The translations under genes and the position numbers were made by a program. From Diospyros lotus (taxonomy: Eukaryota > Streptophyta > Magnoliopsida > Ericales > Ebenaceae): a stretch of 64,000 bases of DNA. Positions within the stretch are counted from its first letter, which is position 1. Every line of letters starts with the position of its first letter. This document shows, piece by piece, positions 23,660 through 34,010 of the stretch. The notes under the pieces are model-generated. The model saw nothing but the letters and a program-made list of their open reading frames with translations, did no database searches and was not told where the DNA came from. The DNA lies in assembly GCF_014633365.1 (NCBI RefSeq), contig NC_068349.1, positions 23,140,753-23,204,752 on the forward strand, read 5' to 3'.

Positions 23660-23880
23660 CTATTTCTCATTATCCATTTTGAATTACAAGTTCTATTACT
23701 CATTCTCCATTTTGGATTGCGAGTTCTATTACTCCTCCATTTTGGATTGCGAGTTCTATTGCTCCTTCTCCATTTTGGATTGTAAGTTTTATTACTCCTT
23801 CTCCATTTTGGATTGTGAGTTCTATTATTCCTTCTCCCATTTGGAGTGCAAGTCCTATTATTTCCTCTTTCTTTTGAGTT
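23660..23880 (+). repeat. Short tandem repeat, TTCTCCATTTTGGATTGCGA type
   Basis: About six units of 33-36 bp based on TCCATTTTGGATTGCGAGTT. They lie in this LTR only and are absent at the equivalent place in 28600-28700, where the copy goes straight from the microsatellite to GAGCAAGTTATGAAC. The expansion is therefore specific to this copy or subfamily. Confidence 0.85.
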
Positions 23881-24109
23881 GCAAGTTCCTTCCTCTTTTT
23901 ATTTCTTTTAGAGGCAAGTTCTCATATATGCATGATCTTTATAGCCATTCAATCAAATATTATCTTTGAATCATCCCTAAAGTTGTTTCATATTGATTGG
24001 GATTCGTTTTCCCAAGATTTTATTCAGAATAGTGTAGAATCATTAAGTTTTGTTATAAATTTCAGTCTCTATTAGCATTCATGTTCGTCAAATTTAATTG
24101 CAGATATCC

Positions 24110-24640
24110 GAATGGGTCTTTCCATATCCATATGAGTTAATCTATGTATGTGAGTGTCATCCAAATGGGGCAGTGCCTATCCAAATAAGTGAAAACGATT
24201 TATGTGAGAGACATCTGGATGGCTTGTTCGTATCCGGATGTCCTTTGTTTGATATTCGGATGATTTGATCCGCATCCAGATGAGTTCAATGATTCCTTGA
24301 GAGTGGTATTCGGATACCTTGTGTTGTATCCAGATGTGTCTATTTCATTATGAGTGATATCTGGATATATTAAGTCATATCCAAATGTGTCCTTTTGTTT
24401 TTGTGTGTGATATCTGGATGTCTTCCTTAGTATATCTGGATGGTCAAGTTGATATCCAGAAGTCTTGTTTCATATCTAGATACCCCTCTCAAGTTTTGAA
24501 CTTCATATCCTAATAAGCTCCAGCATATCCAAATAGCTTTTGATTTGAACGCCAGTGTATTCGGATGAGCTTTTTTCACATCCGGATGTCTTTCCTCATA
24601 TCTGGATATCCTTCCTAATATTCGAGTGGCTTTTCCAAAA
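24110..24640. repeat. CATCCGGATG array, second copy
   Basis: Same type of palindromic decamer array as at 940-1500, with more substitutions (ATCTGGATG, ATCCAAATG). It lies about 1.1 kb into the LTR, downstream of the TATA box, so it would be transcribed. Confidence 0.85.
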
Positions 24641-25629
24641 ATCCAAGTGAACTTCCAGTGATGTTTTAATTCAAGTTTTATTCAAATAAATATATTCATT
24701 ACCTCCAAATATTGAATTTTATGCCAAAATATAACAAGTTAATCATACCCATACCATAATATGTACATAACTCATAGAATCTTTGTATTCCAATACATTG
24801 AAGATCAGATTACATGTTTAGTACTTATTATGTCATGATCAGCATTACTTTGTAAGATTATGTGCATACATCTTTATATGAGCATTGAGCATGACTTTAT
24901 ATGGAGCACTTCATATGTGTTTTAACATTGCATTCAGTATGCGCGTCAAGCGGCTTGCCTGTGGGGATCCCACCAGTTTTTAGTTTATGTGTTGCTCACC
25001 TGGTGACGACCAGGGGGCTTATTGTCCATAGTATATGCTTACAGTTTCTATGTATACAGGATTCAAATCAGTTAAGTATGTTTTATCAAATTATGTGGCC
25101 CTATGAGCCAAAGTTGCATACCTACATTTAGTTTACAGTTTATGTGCATTACATCTTGTAAATGCAATCCAATGATTATTATATCTCCTAGTGTAAGTTC
25201 AATGAGTAATTTATCAGTATCGATATTTTTTGATTCAACTTCAATTATTCTTTCTATCTTATTACTTGCTGAGCTTTGTATCTTACCTTGTACTCTTCAC
25301 CATTCCAAGTCCTAGCGGGGGAGCACCAGATGTGGGGCATAGCAGCAGTGGTCAGTAGTGTGTGTACGTGGAGTCGTTCAAGATAAAAGATGTTTGGGAT
25401 TAGTTGATGTCTTATCTGTTTAGGTCTATTTTATATTTCAATTGAGGGATTTTTCCTTAGATGTAGTTTATGGTTTTCAGTTTATATTAACTCAGAGTTT
25501 ATATTTAAGTTTGATTGAGATGTTTAGTTATGGTATCAATTTCAGTTTATCAGTGAGTTTTATTTTATTTTATCATTTTCCCCGTAACACTTCTTCTCGG
25601 GCAGTTCTAGAAGAGGGGGTGTTACAAGA

Positions 25630-26720
25630 AACAACCAAAGTTGCAACCTTAACAACAACATCGTCATCAACAACAACAACAACAACAATGACCCCAATAG
25701 CAACAGGAGCAATGAGCTCTAGTTCCTCATGATCGCGGGTCTGGTTGAGCTCAAGGGAAGGAGGTCACAAGGGAAGCTCCAAACGCTTTTGCTACTGGAT
25801 CAAAAAGAGGACCGGGTCGACAGCAGCGGGAGGAAGATATAAATAAGAGCGCCAGAGTCCCCGAGAAAGAGGCTACTCTTGAAACCATGGCTAGAAGGGC
25901 CTACATCAACGCCCTCCTAGATGATATGCCCACATTCCTAGTCTCGATCTCCAGGCCCCTGGAATATGGGGGATGAAAGGGACAGCGCTTTATAACTACA
26001 TAGCTCATCGCAGCTTCCTAGTAAGTTCTATATTCATTTCTTAGCTTCTTAGTTTTGTCTTTTCGTGAGCTAACTCTTTTTGTTTTGCAGACCTCCCTCA
26101 CTCTTGCGAAACTTAAGGGGAAACAACAGGATTTCGAGGGATGGCTCCAGGCTACGAACGTGGCCTTCAAGGACCAAATAAGTAAGCTCGAAAAAGAAAA
26201 GGAGTCTCAGCTTACCGAGCTCTAGAAGAATGTTGAAGGCCACAAGATAAAGCTACGAGACGTGTAGCAAAGAAATAAGGGCCTCGAGGAAGAGCTTTGC
26301 CATGAGAAGACCCTACGGGAAACTTCGAACTCTGATCTTAACGGCAAGTTGAATAAGGCCAAGGAGGAGCTACAAAAGGCAAAGGATGAGTTGAAGCTGC
26401 CGGAGGACCAAGCTAAAAAATGCGAGCAAATGGCGGACACGACCATCAATGAGATCAAGGCGAGTATGGAAGCCCGGATAGACCAAGCATATGAAGAAGT
26501 AGTATCCGACACCTACTCAGGGTTTCTCTACACCTTGTGGTTGAAGCATCTAGAAATGGACTTCTCCTTCTTCGGTGAAGAGGCTGTCAATGAGGTGAAA
26601 CGGTTTGTGGTTGATGCTGTCAGGGATGCGAGGATTCTGCCTCCCAAGATCAAAGCGAGGTCGCTCCACCATCTGCCCACGCCGAGGAAGCTAGCTACAA
26701 CAGTAGCTCCTCCTAGCTAG
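25630..26720 (+). pseudogene. Extra ORF, C-terminal part with coiled coil
   Basis: Begins in a CAA/ACA-rich low-complexity tract (25640-25700). A likely 70-bp intron (GTAAGT at 26021, CAG ending 26090) is followed by a region rich in Lys, Glu and Leu that should form a coiled coil (about 26110-26470, e.g. LNKAKEELQKAKDELKLPED). It ends with GFLYTLWLKHLEMDFSFFG and a TAG at 26718-26720. Two in-frame stops lie near 26223 and 26264. A coiled coil after an N-terminal Transposase_28-like domain is the usual layout of these extra proteins. A T-rich region with AATGAAATTGAG-like sequence follows. Confidence 0.55.
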
Positions 26721-27109
26721 GCTTCTTTTTGCTTTCTTTTCTTATCTATTTTGCTTTGTAACACAAATACTTTTTCAATGAAATTGAGTATTTTTTATCA
26801 TGTGCCTTTCACTTTAAGAATTTTTTCATGAACTCGAGCAAATCTAACTTAGAGTTTAAACAATCTTCATGATATAACTTGAGAACGAGCTCTAGGAAGT
26901 TTCTGTATATCAAGATAAGCTTGAAACTATAACTTGGAAGAAGTCTTTAAGAATATAAATTGACAATGAATCTTCCGAACACAAGTTCAGATAGACCCAA
27001 AGAATTCCCAGATCACAACTTTGCAAGCTTGAAATAGTTCATTAATGATAGACGTAATAATTCATAATCAATATGTGTCCAGTAAGTCGTGAACAGTCAT
27101 ACTTAGGAA
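26721..27109. other. 3' flank of the extra ORF, no gene seen
   Basis: AT-rich and noncoding on both strands. It probably includes the extra ORF's 3' UTR. I see nothing else in it. Confidence 0.5.
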
Positions 27110-27660
27110 AATCAATGCAACCCTTAGTTAACACGCCTTGAAAAAATAATATCCGGACCATATTGGACACGTTGCCGAGGTATATGTCCAAGTAGATCAT
27201 CTTGCGATCTCAGCTAACATACTGCGACTGAATAGCTCGTAATAATTGACAATTAGGATACGTGTCCTGAAAAAGTAATATATGGGTCATGATGAAAACC
27301 TTGCTGAGATATATACCTAAGTGGATCATAGGTTGATCCCAACTAACATATCATGCCTTTTTACAAATTTATCATGCTGAGAGGGAACACCCAGGTAGGT
27401 CGCAGACCATTACTTTAGCTAGGATGAAAGGATCTCAGCTAGTGAACCCTTAGCTTGAAATCATTAATGGAAGTGGTTGCTCAATAGGTTCCAAACCATG
27501 ACACTAGGTCAAGATGAATGGTTCTCAGCTCGCAAACCATGACCTGGGGGGAAGACCAAGATGAATGCTCAGTTAAGCGGCATACCATAACATGGTGGCT
27601 AAGATGAATGGGCCCCAGCTCGCAAACCATGGTATCTCTCCCCCCGGTTCTGAAGACACT
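27110..27660. repeat. Degenerate tandem repeats between extra ORF and pol
   Basis: Two ~150-bp blocks (from about 27130 and 27250) share the order GAAAAARTAATAT...GTTGC(T/C)GAG(G/A)TATAT...AAGT(A/G)GATCAT...ATCTCAGCTAACAT. After about 27400, a shorter unit with AAGATGAATG and CTCGCAAACCATG recurs three to four times. Units are much diverged. Their position matches the variable, repeat-rich spacers known in Tat-lineage elements. Confidence 0.6.
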
Positions 27661-27779
27661 CAATCAAATATCAACAAAAATAAAGTGTAATAAACTTACC
27701 GAATAAAAATTCATAAATTCCAATCAGAATTGTGGGAATTAACTATAACAAATAGAAAGAAAGATGGAGAATAAGTTAC

Positions 27780-28012
27780 ATTCATTTGAAGTAAGGACGG
27801 AGGTGTTCCGCATTCCAGGCACGTGGAAGAATAGCCTCATCCATATTTGTCAAGTGATACGCTTCGTTGCCTAAGTTTTCTTTAATAATGTAAGGACTTC
27901 CCAGTTCGGGCCTAGTGTCCCGTCGCTGGCCTTGCGAGCTCTAGGAAGAACAAGGCTCAGCACGAGATCACTGACACTATAACACCAAACTTGAACCCTC
28001 TAGTTGTAATAC
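27780..28012 (-). pseudogene. pol: Integrase C-terminus of Tat-lineage pol, remnant
   Basis: Read on the minus strand: RYYN, a GDLVL-like segment, LGPNWE, then (after a frame change) LGNEAYHLTNMD and LPRAWNAEHLRPYFK with a stop. This is the typical end of Tat-lineage polyproteins. Everything upstream is missing: the sequence jumps straight into partial LTR at about 28020, so only ~75 residues survive, with at least one frameshift and a stop. It fixes the orientation of the 17898-28369 element. Confidence 0.72.
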
Positions 28013-28019
28013 CTCGTGA

Positions 28020-28369
28020 CCTGCTGCAGGCTGGTATAGGGCCAGGATGGGACAGACATGGGCCTAGAGATGGGCTGAGAGGTGTGCCGAGAGGGTAGGG
28101 ACAAGTCAGGCCCGAATGGCCTAGCCAAAATAATGCCCAGTATACGACTATTCTCTGGTTGTCCCGTGGTCTTCCTGTTATGCAAGCTAAATAGTTAGGC
28201 CAACGAGCTGGGAGCTCGCTTGGTTACGCAGTCTAAGCTCGGGTCTCAACGATGTGTAGCCTTGTTCTAACGAGCTTAGCCTTGGGCCTATTGGGCTTTT
28301 GGCGATTGGGCCGGCTTGTTGGGTCATGTCCAACCCATAAAAAGTGGTGTGAGAAATACCCATAACACA
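28020..28369 (-). repeat. Right (5') LTR remnant of the deleted Tat element
   Basis: Roughly 350 bp homologous to 18354-18640. It ends AATACCCATAACACA before the TATAT duplication. The inner half of the LTR is gone, through the same deletion that removed gag and most of pol. Its terminal ~20 bp differ from the left LTR's terminus, so either the ends diverged or one LTR end was replaced. Confidence 0.7.
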
Positions 28370-30447
28370 TATATAGCCTCATAAGCCTATTTCTTCTTCA
28401 CGCCATGAAGAACAGTGAAGCCAATGAGTAACAATAGTGTCTAATAAAGGAGAGTTTGCAAGTTTCATTTGAGTCGATCAAGATCGTAAGCCAAGTATCT
28501 TCTCTCTAATCTTTTCCATTACAGATTCATGAGTATTTCATTCTCAGATTTTCAAGGCTCTTATTGATTCTCAATTTTATCAGAGAAGTATATACAGATA
28601 TAGATATATATATATACGCACGAACAGTGTGTGCATGAGCAAGTTATGAACATTTCTTTACAGCTATTCAATCAAATATTACCCTTGAATCATCCTTGAT
28701 ATTGTTCTTGTCAATTGGGATTTGTTTTCTAAAGATTTATTTCAGAATGGTGTAGTTTTGTTAAAGTTTTGAATCAAAACAGTCTCTATGTTCGTTTGTT
28801 TCTAGGTTATAAAATTGCAGACATTCGGATGCGTCCCTTTGTATCTGGATGAATATTTCATAGCATGTGAGTGATATCCGGATAGGTTAGAGGCTATCTG
28901 GATGAGTCAAAAAGTTTTATGTGAGTGACATTCGGATAGCCTATGTGCATATCTGGATGGCTTGTTAGTTCTGTGAGTGACATTCGGATGGCCCTTAGGC
29001 ATATCCGGATGGTTTATATCACATCCGGATGAGCCCAATGCCTATTGCGAGTAATATCCGAATGCCTTGAGTCATTCTGATGTGTTTATTATTCTCTGTG
29101 AGTGATTTTGAATGAGTCTTTAGTATTTTATGAATGATATCCAGATGCCTTCTTCATGTATCTGGATAGGTCCAGCATATCTAGATGCCTTTTTTCATAT
29201 TCGGATGTCTCTCTCTTAAGTTGAAGAATCATATCCGAATAAGTCTCCTGTAGCATCCAAATGCCTTGTGAGATATTCGGATGTCCAGAATCATATCCAT
29301 ATATCCTAGTTTATATCCGAATATATCCTAGCATGTCTGAATAGCTCGTTCTTTGTGCTTCCAATGTATCCAGATGACTCGATTCATATCAGGATGGCTC
29401 CCTCATATCCGGATATCCTTCCTCAAATCTGGATGGTTTTTCCTAGAATTTCAAATATGCTTCCAGAGAGTTCCAAATCAACTTTTAATTAAATTAAAGT
29501 ATTCAATACTCCTAAATATTGAATTCTCATGCCAAGTATGATAAATTTAACATGCCCATACCATAGTACATAATTCATAGAATCTTTGTATTCCAATATA
29601 TTGAAGATCATATTACATGTTTAGTATTTATTATGACATGATTAACATTATTTTGTGAGATTATGTGCATATATATTGGTATGAGCATTGAGCATGACTT
29701 TAGCATTTCATATTGTGTGCTAGCATGTGTATGGACATTGCATTCAGTATGCGCGCCAGGCAGCTTGTCTGCGGGGATCCCACCAGTTTCAATTTATGTG
29801 TTGCTCGGCTGGTGACTACCAGGGGGCTAGGGGCATATTTCCCACAGTATGTGCTTACAGTTTTTATGTATGCAGGATTCAGATCAGTCAAGTATGTATT
29901 ACAGTTATGTAGGCCTATGAGCTAAAGTTGCATACCTGCATTTAGTTTATAGTTTATGTGCATTAAATTTTGTGAATGCAAATAGATAGTGGTTATACTC
30001 AGTACAAGTTCAGTAAATATTTTACCAATATCGATATTCTTCGATTCAGTTTTAGTTATTCTTTCTAACTTATTACTTGTTGAGCTTTGTAACTCACCTT
30101 GTACTCTTCACCATTCCAGGTCCTAGTGGGGGAGTACCAGTTTTGGGGCCTAGCAGTAATGGTCAGTAGTGTGTGTACATGGAGCAGCTCAAGAACAAAA
30201 GATGTCTGAGTGTTTTGTTAATTTTATAGTGTCTTGTCAGTTTAGGATTATTTTATATTTTAGTTGAGAGATTGTCCCTTAGACAGAGTTTATGGTTTTC
30301 AGTTTATGTTAACTCAGACTTTTTATTTCAGTGATTGAGATGTTCAGTTATGGTATAAGATTTCAGTTTATCAGAGAGTTTAGTTTATTTTATCTATTAT
30401 CCCCATAGCACCTCTTCTCGGACAGTTCTAGGAGAAGGGGTGTTACA
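28370..30447 (+). mobile_element. 3' LTR of Tekay-type element, part 3
   Basis: Resumes after the TATAT duplication with leader sequence (CACGCCATGAAGAACAG), the CATCCGGATG array (28820-29440), and the conserved 3' portion ending GGGGTGTTACA at 30447. Together with 15506-15654 and 17722-17897 it makes an LTR of about 2.4 kb. The end is followed by CTAACGATTC. The left copy of the duplication cannot be checked, because the 5' LTR is truncated. Confidence 0.85.
28820..29440. repeat. CATCCGGATG array, third copy
   Basis: About 30 degenerate units of the palindromic decamer. They align in order with the array at 940-1500 (shared linker GAGTCAAAAAGTTTTATGTG), as expected for the two LTRs of one element. 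Confidence 0.85.
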
Positions 30448-31314
30448 CTAACGATTCTCAAATTCGAGTCTCAACTATCCCTAGCCATCATATTTATTCA
30501 AAGGAATATCAATATCAATTTTTCCTAAAAAAATTTCATAATTTTCCTTATTTTATCCTCCAAAATTCCAAAATAAATAACTCCATTGACCTAAAAACAT
30601 CATTGGAAACACCTCAATTTGGCCGATTTTAGTCTGCCTCCGGCGAGTCCTGCGTTTTTCAACCAAACTTCATATCTCACTCGATTTCACTCCAAAATGT
30701 TTCATACTTTTTAGAAATAATCTTCTCCTCTTCGAGAACAAAAGCCCCTTATCCAATCTCTCGAAAACACTGAAAAACATTTGCAATTTGTGTGTTAAAT
30801 CTTAGCCAAACCCTTTGCATTTTCAAGTCCTTATACTTTGATATTTTACCACGTGAACCCCCAAGTCCCATGCTTCTCAATTAACCCAACAAATTTGGAA
30901 AAAATATCATTTCTTACCCTTTTTCAACTAGAATTAAAAATTACACTTAGGCTCAAATGCATGTTTCGATCTCAAACCCTTTTGTTTAATCCAAAAACCA
31001 ATTAAGGGTTGTTTCTCATGCAGAATATGAACCTTCTCAAGGTTCCATTGACTTCTCAAAAGCCCCTTACCATCATTCGATTTTTTAGGCCGACTCATAG
31101 CTTTATTGAAAATCATTTCTGATTTGATTTCTTTCAGCGTTATAAATCCCACCTCAAGACGCTCATCAATGTCATACCTTTTTCCTTAGATGTTTATGCT
31201 TCAGGGTACTCCCTTCCATTGATTTGTCAACTTATTTCCTTCTCAAGCAAATTTTTTGGTACTTCAAATTCATTCAAGAATTAGTGGCAATTTTTGGAAA
31301 TACGGGGTATTACA
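30448..31314 (-). repeat. Gypsy LTR fragment, reverse orientation
   Basis: The plus-strand end is ACGGGGTATTACA (31314), so the minus-strand LTR starts TGTAATACCCCGTA and continues with AAAAATTGCCACTAATTCTTG, like the start of the 9267 LTR. Only the first ~870 bp are present, up to the end of the Tekay element. That element may have inserted into this LTR, but the other half is not recognisable at 1-557. No gene is seen. Confidence 0.65.
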
Positions 31315-31584
31315 GATATCCTATGCGATCTAATAATCACTTGATGATAAATCCTTAGTCGAGGTAATATGACAATAGAATGTGTATTCCATAAAGGTTG
31401 TGTCATAATCGTCAAGATTGATTTTAGATTTGATCATATGACGAGATTAAGAGATTTGACCTACTGGTCGTGATCTTACATCTTGTTGGGATATAGGATG
31501 ATAGAGGGACCATATTGCATGGTATCGTAGTAAAAGATTCACCATTAATAGAATTAAAGTTGTAAAAGAATCTAAGTCCCAAAA
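31315..31584. other. Leader of second Tat-lineage relic, 5' LTR not seen
   Basis: 270 bp without coding potential directly before a gag start. It probably belongs to the leader of the Tat-type relic. I find no LTR end or primer site in it, so the 5' LTR was lost or replaced at the 31314 junction. Confidence 0.4.
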
Positions 31585-32388
31585 ATGACAGACTCAAGAA
31601 GGGAACATGACAGGTGGACAAGGAAAGCTCCCATGTATAAAGAGATAGCGGGAAACACCTACTCAAGAACTCCTTATGTCCCACATCTTTGCAAAAATGA
31701 AGCAAGAAAAGAGACACTCAAGGTGTCTGACATCAAACGCCTCATAGAAGAGGTGCTGGAGCAGAGGCAAGTAATGATAGTGCCAAGGGAAACACCCCCG
31801 AAAGGGTTTCCTCTATCCGAGGAACTCCGAAGGCAACCAGTGCAACCAGGGTTCAAGTTGTCGCAACTTTCGATATACTTGGGAAAAGAGGACCCATAGA
31901 AGCACCTACAATACTTCGTCGTAGTAGTTGTATTACAGGGATGGAATGAGGTCACTAGGTGTAGAGCTTTCCCACTCTCCCTAGTAGGACAGGCTTAGCG
32001 GTGGTTCACTAAATTACCAATAGGGTATATACGATCATTCGAGTAGTTGAAGAAATAGTTCCTGAAGGCGTTCTCAGTCTACATCCCGAAAAAGAAGAGC
32101 ACGCTATATATCTGATGAGCTTGTAACAAAGGCCTAATGAATTCCTAAAGCATTATATCGAGCGATTCAGATCAGCGATGCAGGAAGTAACGGATCTCCT
32201 AGTCAGATTGGCGATGTCATCCTTACTTGACAGAACTACATACGCCTCGCTTAGAAGATCCCTAACCTTCTCTGAGCTGGATTCTATGACTGAATTATTT
32301 GACTGAGTAGAACAGTTTATGGTCCAAATGGAAATTTTGGATGCATGGGAAGGTAACAAAAGAGGAAGGGAAACACAGTCCGAATTGT
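31585..32388 (+). pseudogene. gag: gag of second Tat-lineage relic, broken
   Basis: Starts MTDSRREHDRW. The frame is open to 31899 and then carries stops at 31897, 31996, 32044 and 32056. A +1 shift near 32108 restores a readable frame with two more stops, ending TQSEL at 32388. The retrotransposon-gag domain (PF03732) is clear: GWNEVTRCRAFPLSLVGQA, RWFTKLPIGYIRSFE, then YIERFRSAMQEVTDLLVRLA and FSELDSMTELFD. It is a paralogue of the gag at 55790-56940, sharing DIKRLIEEVLEQ / MKRLVEEVLEQ. All six stops are explained by C-to-T changes of Gln or Arg codons. No zinc-knuckle segment or pol follows. Confidence 0.85.
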
Positions 32389-32760
32389 GAAGGACTCTAC
32401 AGAATTCAGAAGATGTTGGGCCCTAACACGTACATACTATAGACGCTATAAGGTGAGTCAATAGGAAAAACTTGGAACACCGTGTACCTCAAGAGGTACT
32501 TCCAACTTCACCAGTCAATAATTCCAGGGAAGGGGACGAAGCACGAGACGCAGAGCCGAGCCTATCACCAGAAGTGTTGCTCGATCCAGCTGGGGGTCGA
32601 GATTGTCTTTAATTTTTTATTGTAATAATATCCCCTAATAAATAAAAGAATATACCCTATGTATTCCTGTAGAATAGGCAAAACTATAAGCCAAACCACG
32701 TAAAATCTCCATAGGCCCAGATTATTTGTATGTGTTATAGGTATGATGGCTCAAGCGCAG
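32389..32760. other. Noncoding spacer after gag
   Basis: Fragments hint at a decayed continuation of gag up to about 32600 (GTPCTSRGTSNFTSQ). After that there is an AT-rich stretch with AATAAAAG. There are no pol motifs. Confidence 0.4.
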
Positions 32761-32764
32761 CCTC

Positions 32765-33970
32765 CTGCCGAAGGTCAAGTCGCCTAGTGGCAATCTAGTG
32801 TCGTTGACCACGAGTTGGCCCAGGATCACTAGAAGATCCGATGCCTATGCCCACAGACTCACTCGGATCCCTCGTTTGAGTCCAGTGCTATTTTGGCTAG
32901 ACCCGACTCCTTGATTGATTTGGCGCCTAGGTCTCTCAGCAAATTCGGATGTCTGGAAGGAATCCTGCTCCAAATGACTGGCCAAACCCAGATCCCCTGA
33001 GGTAGACTGACCCTAGGAAGGCGGAAAAAAGGTGAAGCGACCACATGACAACTCTGTCACGAGCTCGCTCCCGAAGGTCAAGTCGCTTAGTGGTAATCTG
33101 GTGGCGATGACCACAAGTTGACCCGGGGATCACTAGAAGATCCGATGCTATGCCCGCAGACTCACCCAGATCCATCGTTTGAGTTTGGTGCTATGCTTTT
33201 TTGGCAAAACCCAACTCCTTGGTTGATTTGGCACCTAGGTCTCCCGACAAACTCGGATGTCTGGTAAGAATCCTGCACTGGACCGTTGGCCAAACCCAGA
33301 TCCCCTGAGGTAGACTGGCCCAAGGAAGGCGTGAAGAGAGATGGAATGACTATATGACGGTTTTTCCATGATTCTGCTTATCGGAGTTAAGCCACCCAGT
33401 GGCAATTTGGTGTCGATGACCACGAGATAGCTCGTGATCACCAGAACATCCAAAGCCTATGCCCGCAGACTTACCCATATCCCTTATTTGAGTTCGATGC
33501 TATGCCTTTTTGGCTAGACCCAACTCCTTGGTTGATCCGGTGCCTAGGTTTCCCGGCAAACTAGGATATCTGGTAGGAATCCCGCGCCGGGCCACTACCC
33601 AAACCCAAATTCCCTAAGGTAGACTAACCCCGAAAGCAATAGCAAAGGCGCTATAATCAATCCCAAGATCACCAGATGCACCGAAGCCTAAGCCCGCAGG
33701 CTCACCGGGATCCCTTGATTGAGTCCGGTGCTATACTCCCAAGCTAGACCCGACTCCTTGGCCGATCTAGCGCATAGGTAGGAATCCCGCAGCAGAACCT
33801 ATCCTTGAGGGCCTGGTTACCTAGGGATAATCTGATGCCTATAACCCCAGCCGACGTAAGATCTTCGGGTATTTTGACACCAATACCCGTAGGATCACCT
33901 AGATCTATTGATTGAGTCTGGTGTTATACTCCCAAGCTAGGCTAAACTCTTTGGCTAATATTTTACTCTT
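32765..33970. repeat. About 305-bp tandem array in Tat 3' region
   Basis: Units start at about 32769, 33071 and 33375, with shorter partial units from about 33660 and 33800. Shared blocks are CCGAAGGTCAAGTCGC, GATGACCACGAG, ATCACTAGAAGATCCGATGC, GACTCCTTG(A/G)TTGAT and CCTGAGGTAGACTG. Divergence rises towards the right. The array lies between gag and the 3' LTR, where a complete element would carry pol and the 3' untranslated region. GC content is higher than its surroundings. Confidence 0.8.
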
Positions 33971-34010
33971 CAATTTTGTCTAAAGACAAAACAGAAGAGT
34001 GGAGGGTAAT

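Larger units (their letters stand above)
23011..25629 (+). mobile_element. Solo LTR of the same Tekay-type family, full length
   Basis: About 2.62 kb, from TGTAACGACT to GGGTGTTACA (25626), with three extra bases before a second AACAA (flank 23006-23010, 25630-25634). It contains a TATA box (CTATATAAAGG near 23352), the CACGTCACGTGAGGAG leader segment, a TA/TG microsatellite (23597-23634), a ~36-bp tandem repeat (23660-23880), the CATCCGGATG array (24110-24640) and the conserved end. It serves as the uninterrupted reference for the LTRs at 940-6500 and 15506-30447. Confidence 0.85.
17898..28369 (-). mobile_element. Deleted Tat-lineage gypsy element with antisense extra ORF
   Basis: Flanked by TATAT (17893-17897, 28370-28374), with ends TGTCGACG and AACACA. 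The only surviving pol piece, the integrase C-terminus (about 27785-28010), is on the minus strand, so the element reads right to left. Its 3' LTR is 17898-18652. Its 5' LTR is reduced to about 28022-28369, because homology to the left LTR stops there and integrase-end sequence follows at once. One deletion therefore removed half of the 5' LTR, the primer site, gag and most of pol. A plus-strand ORF (19447-26720), antisense to pol, occupies the interior. Two solo LTRs interrupt it. Confidence 0.75.
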
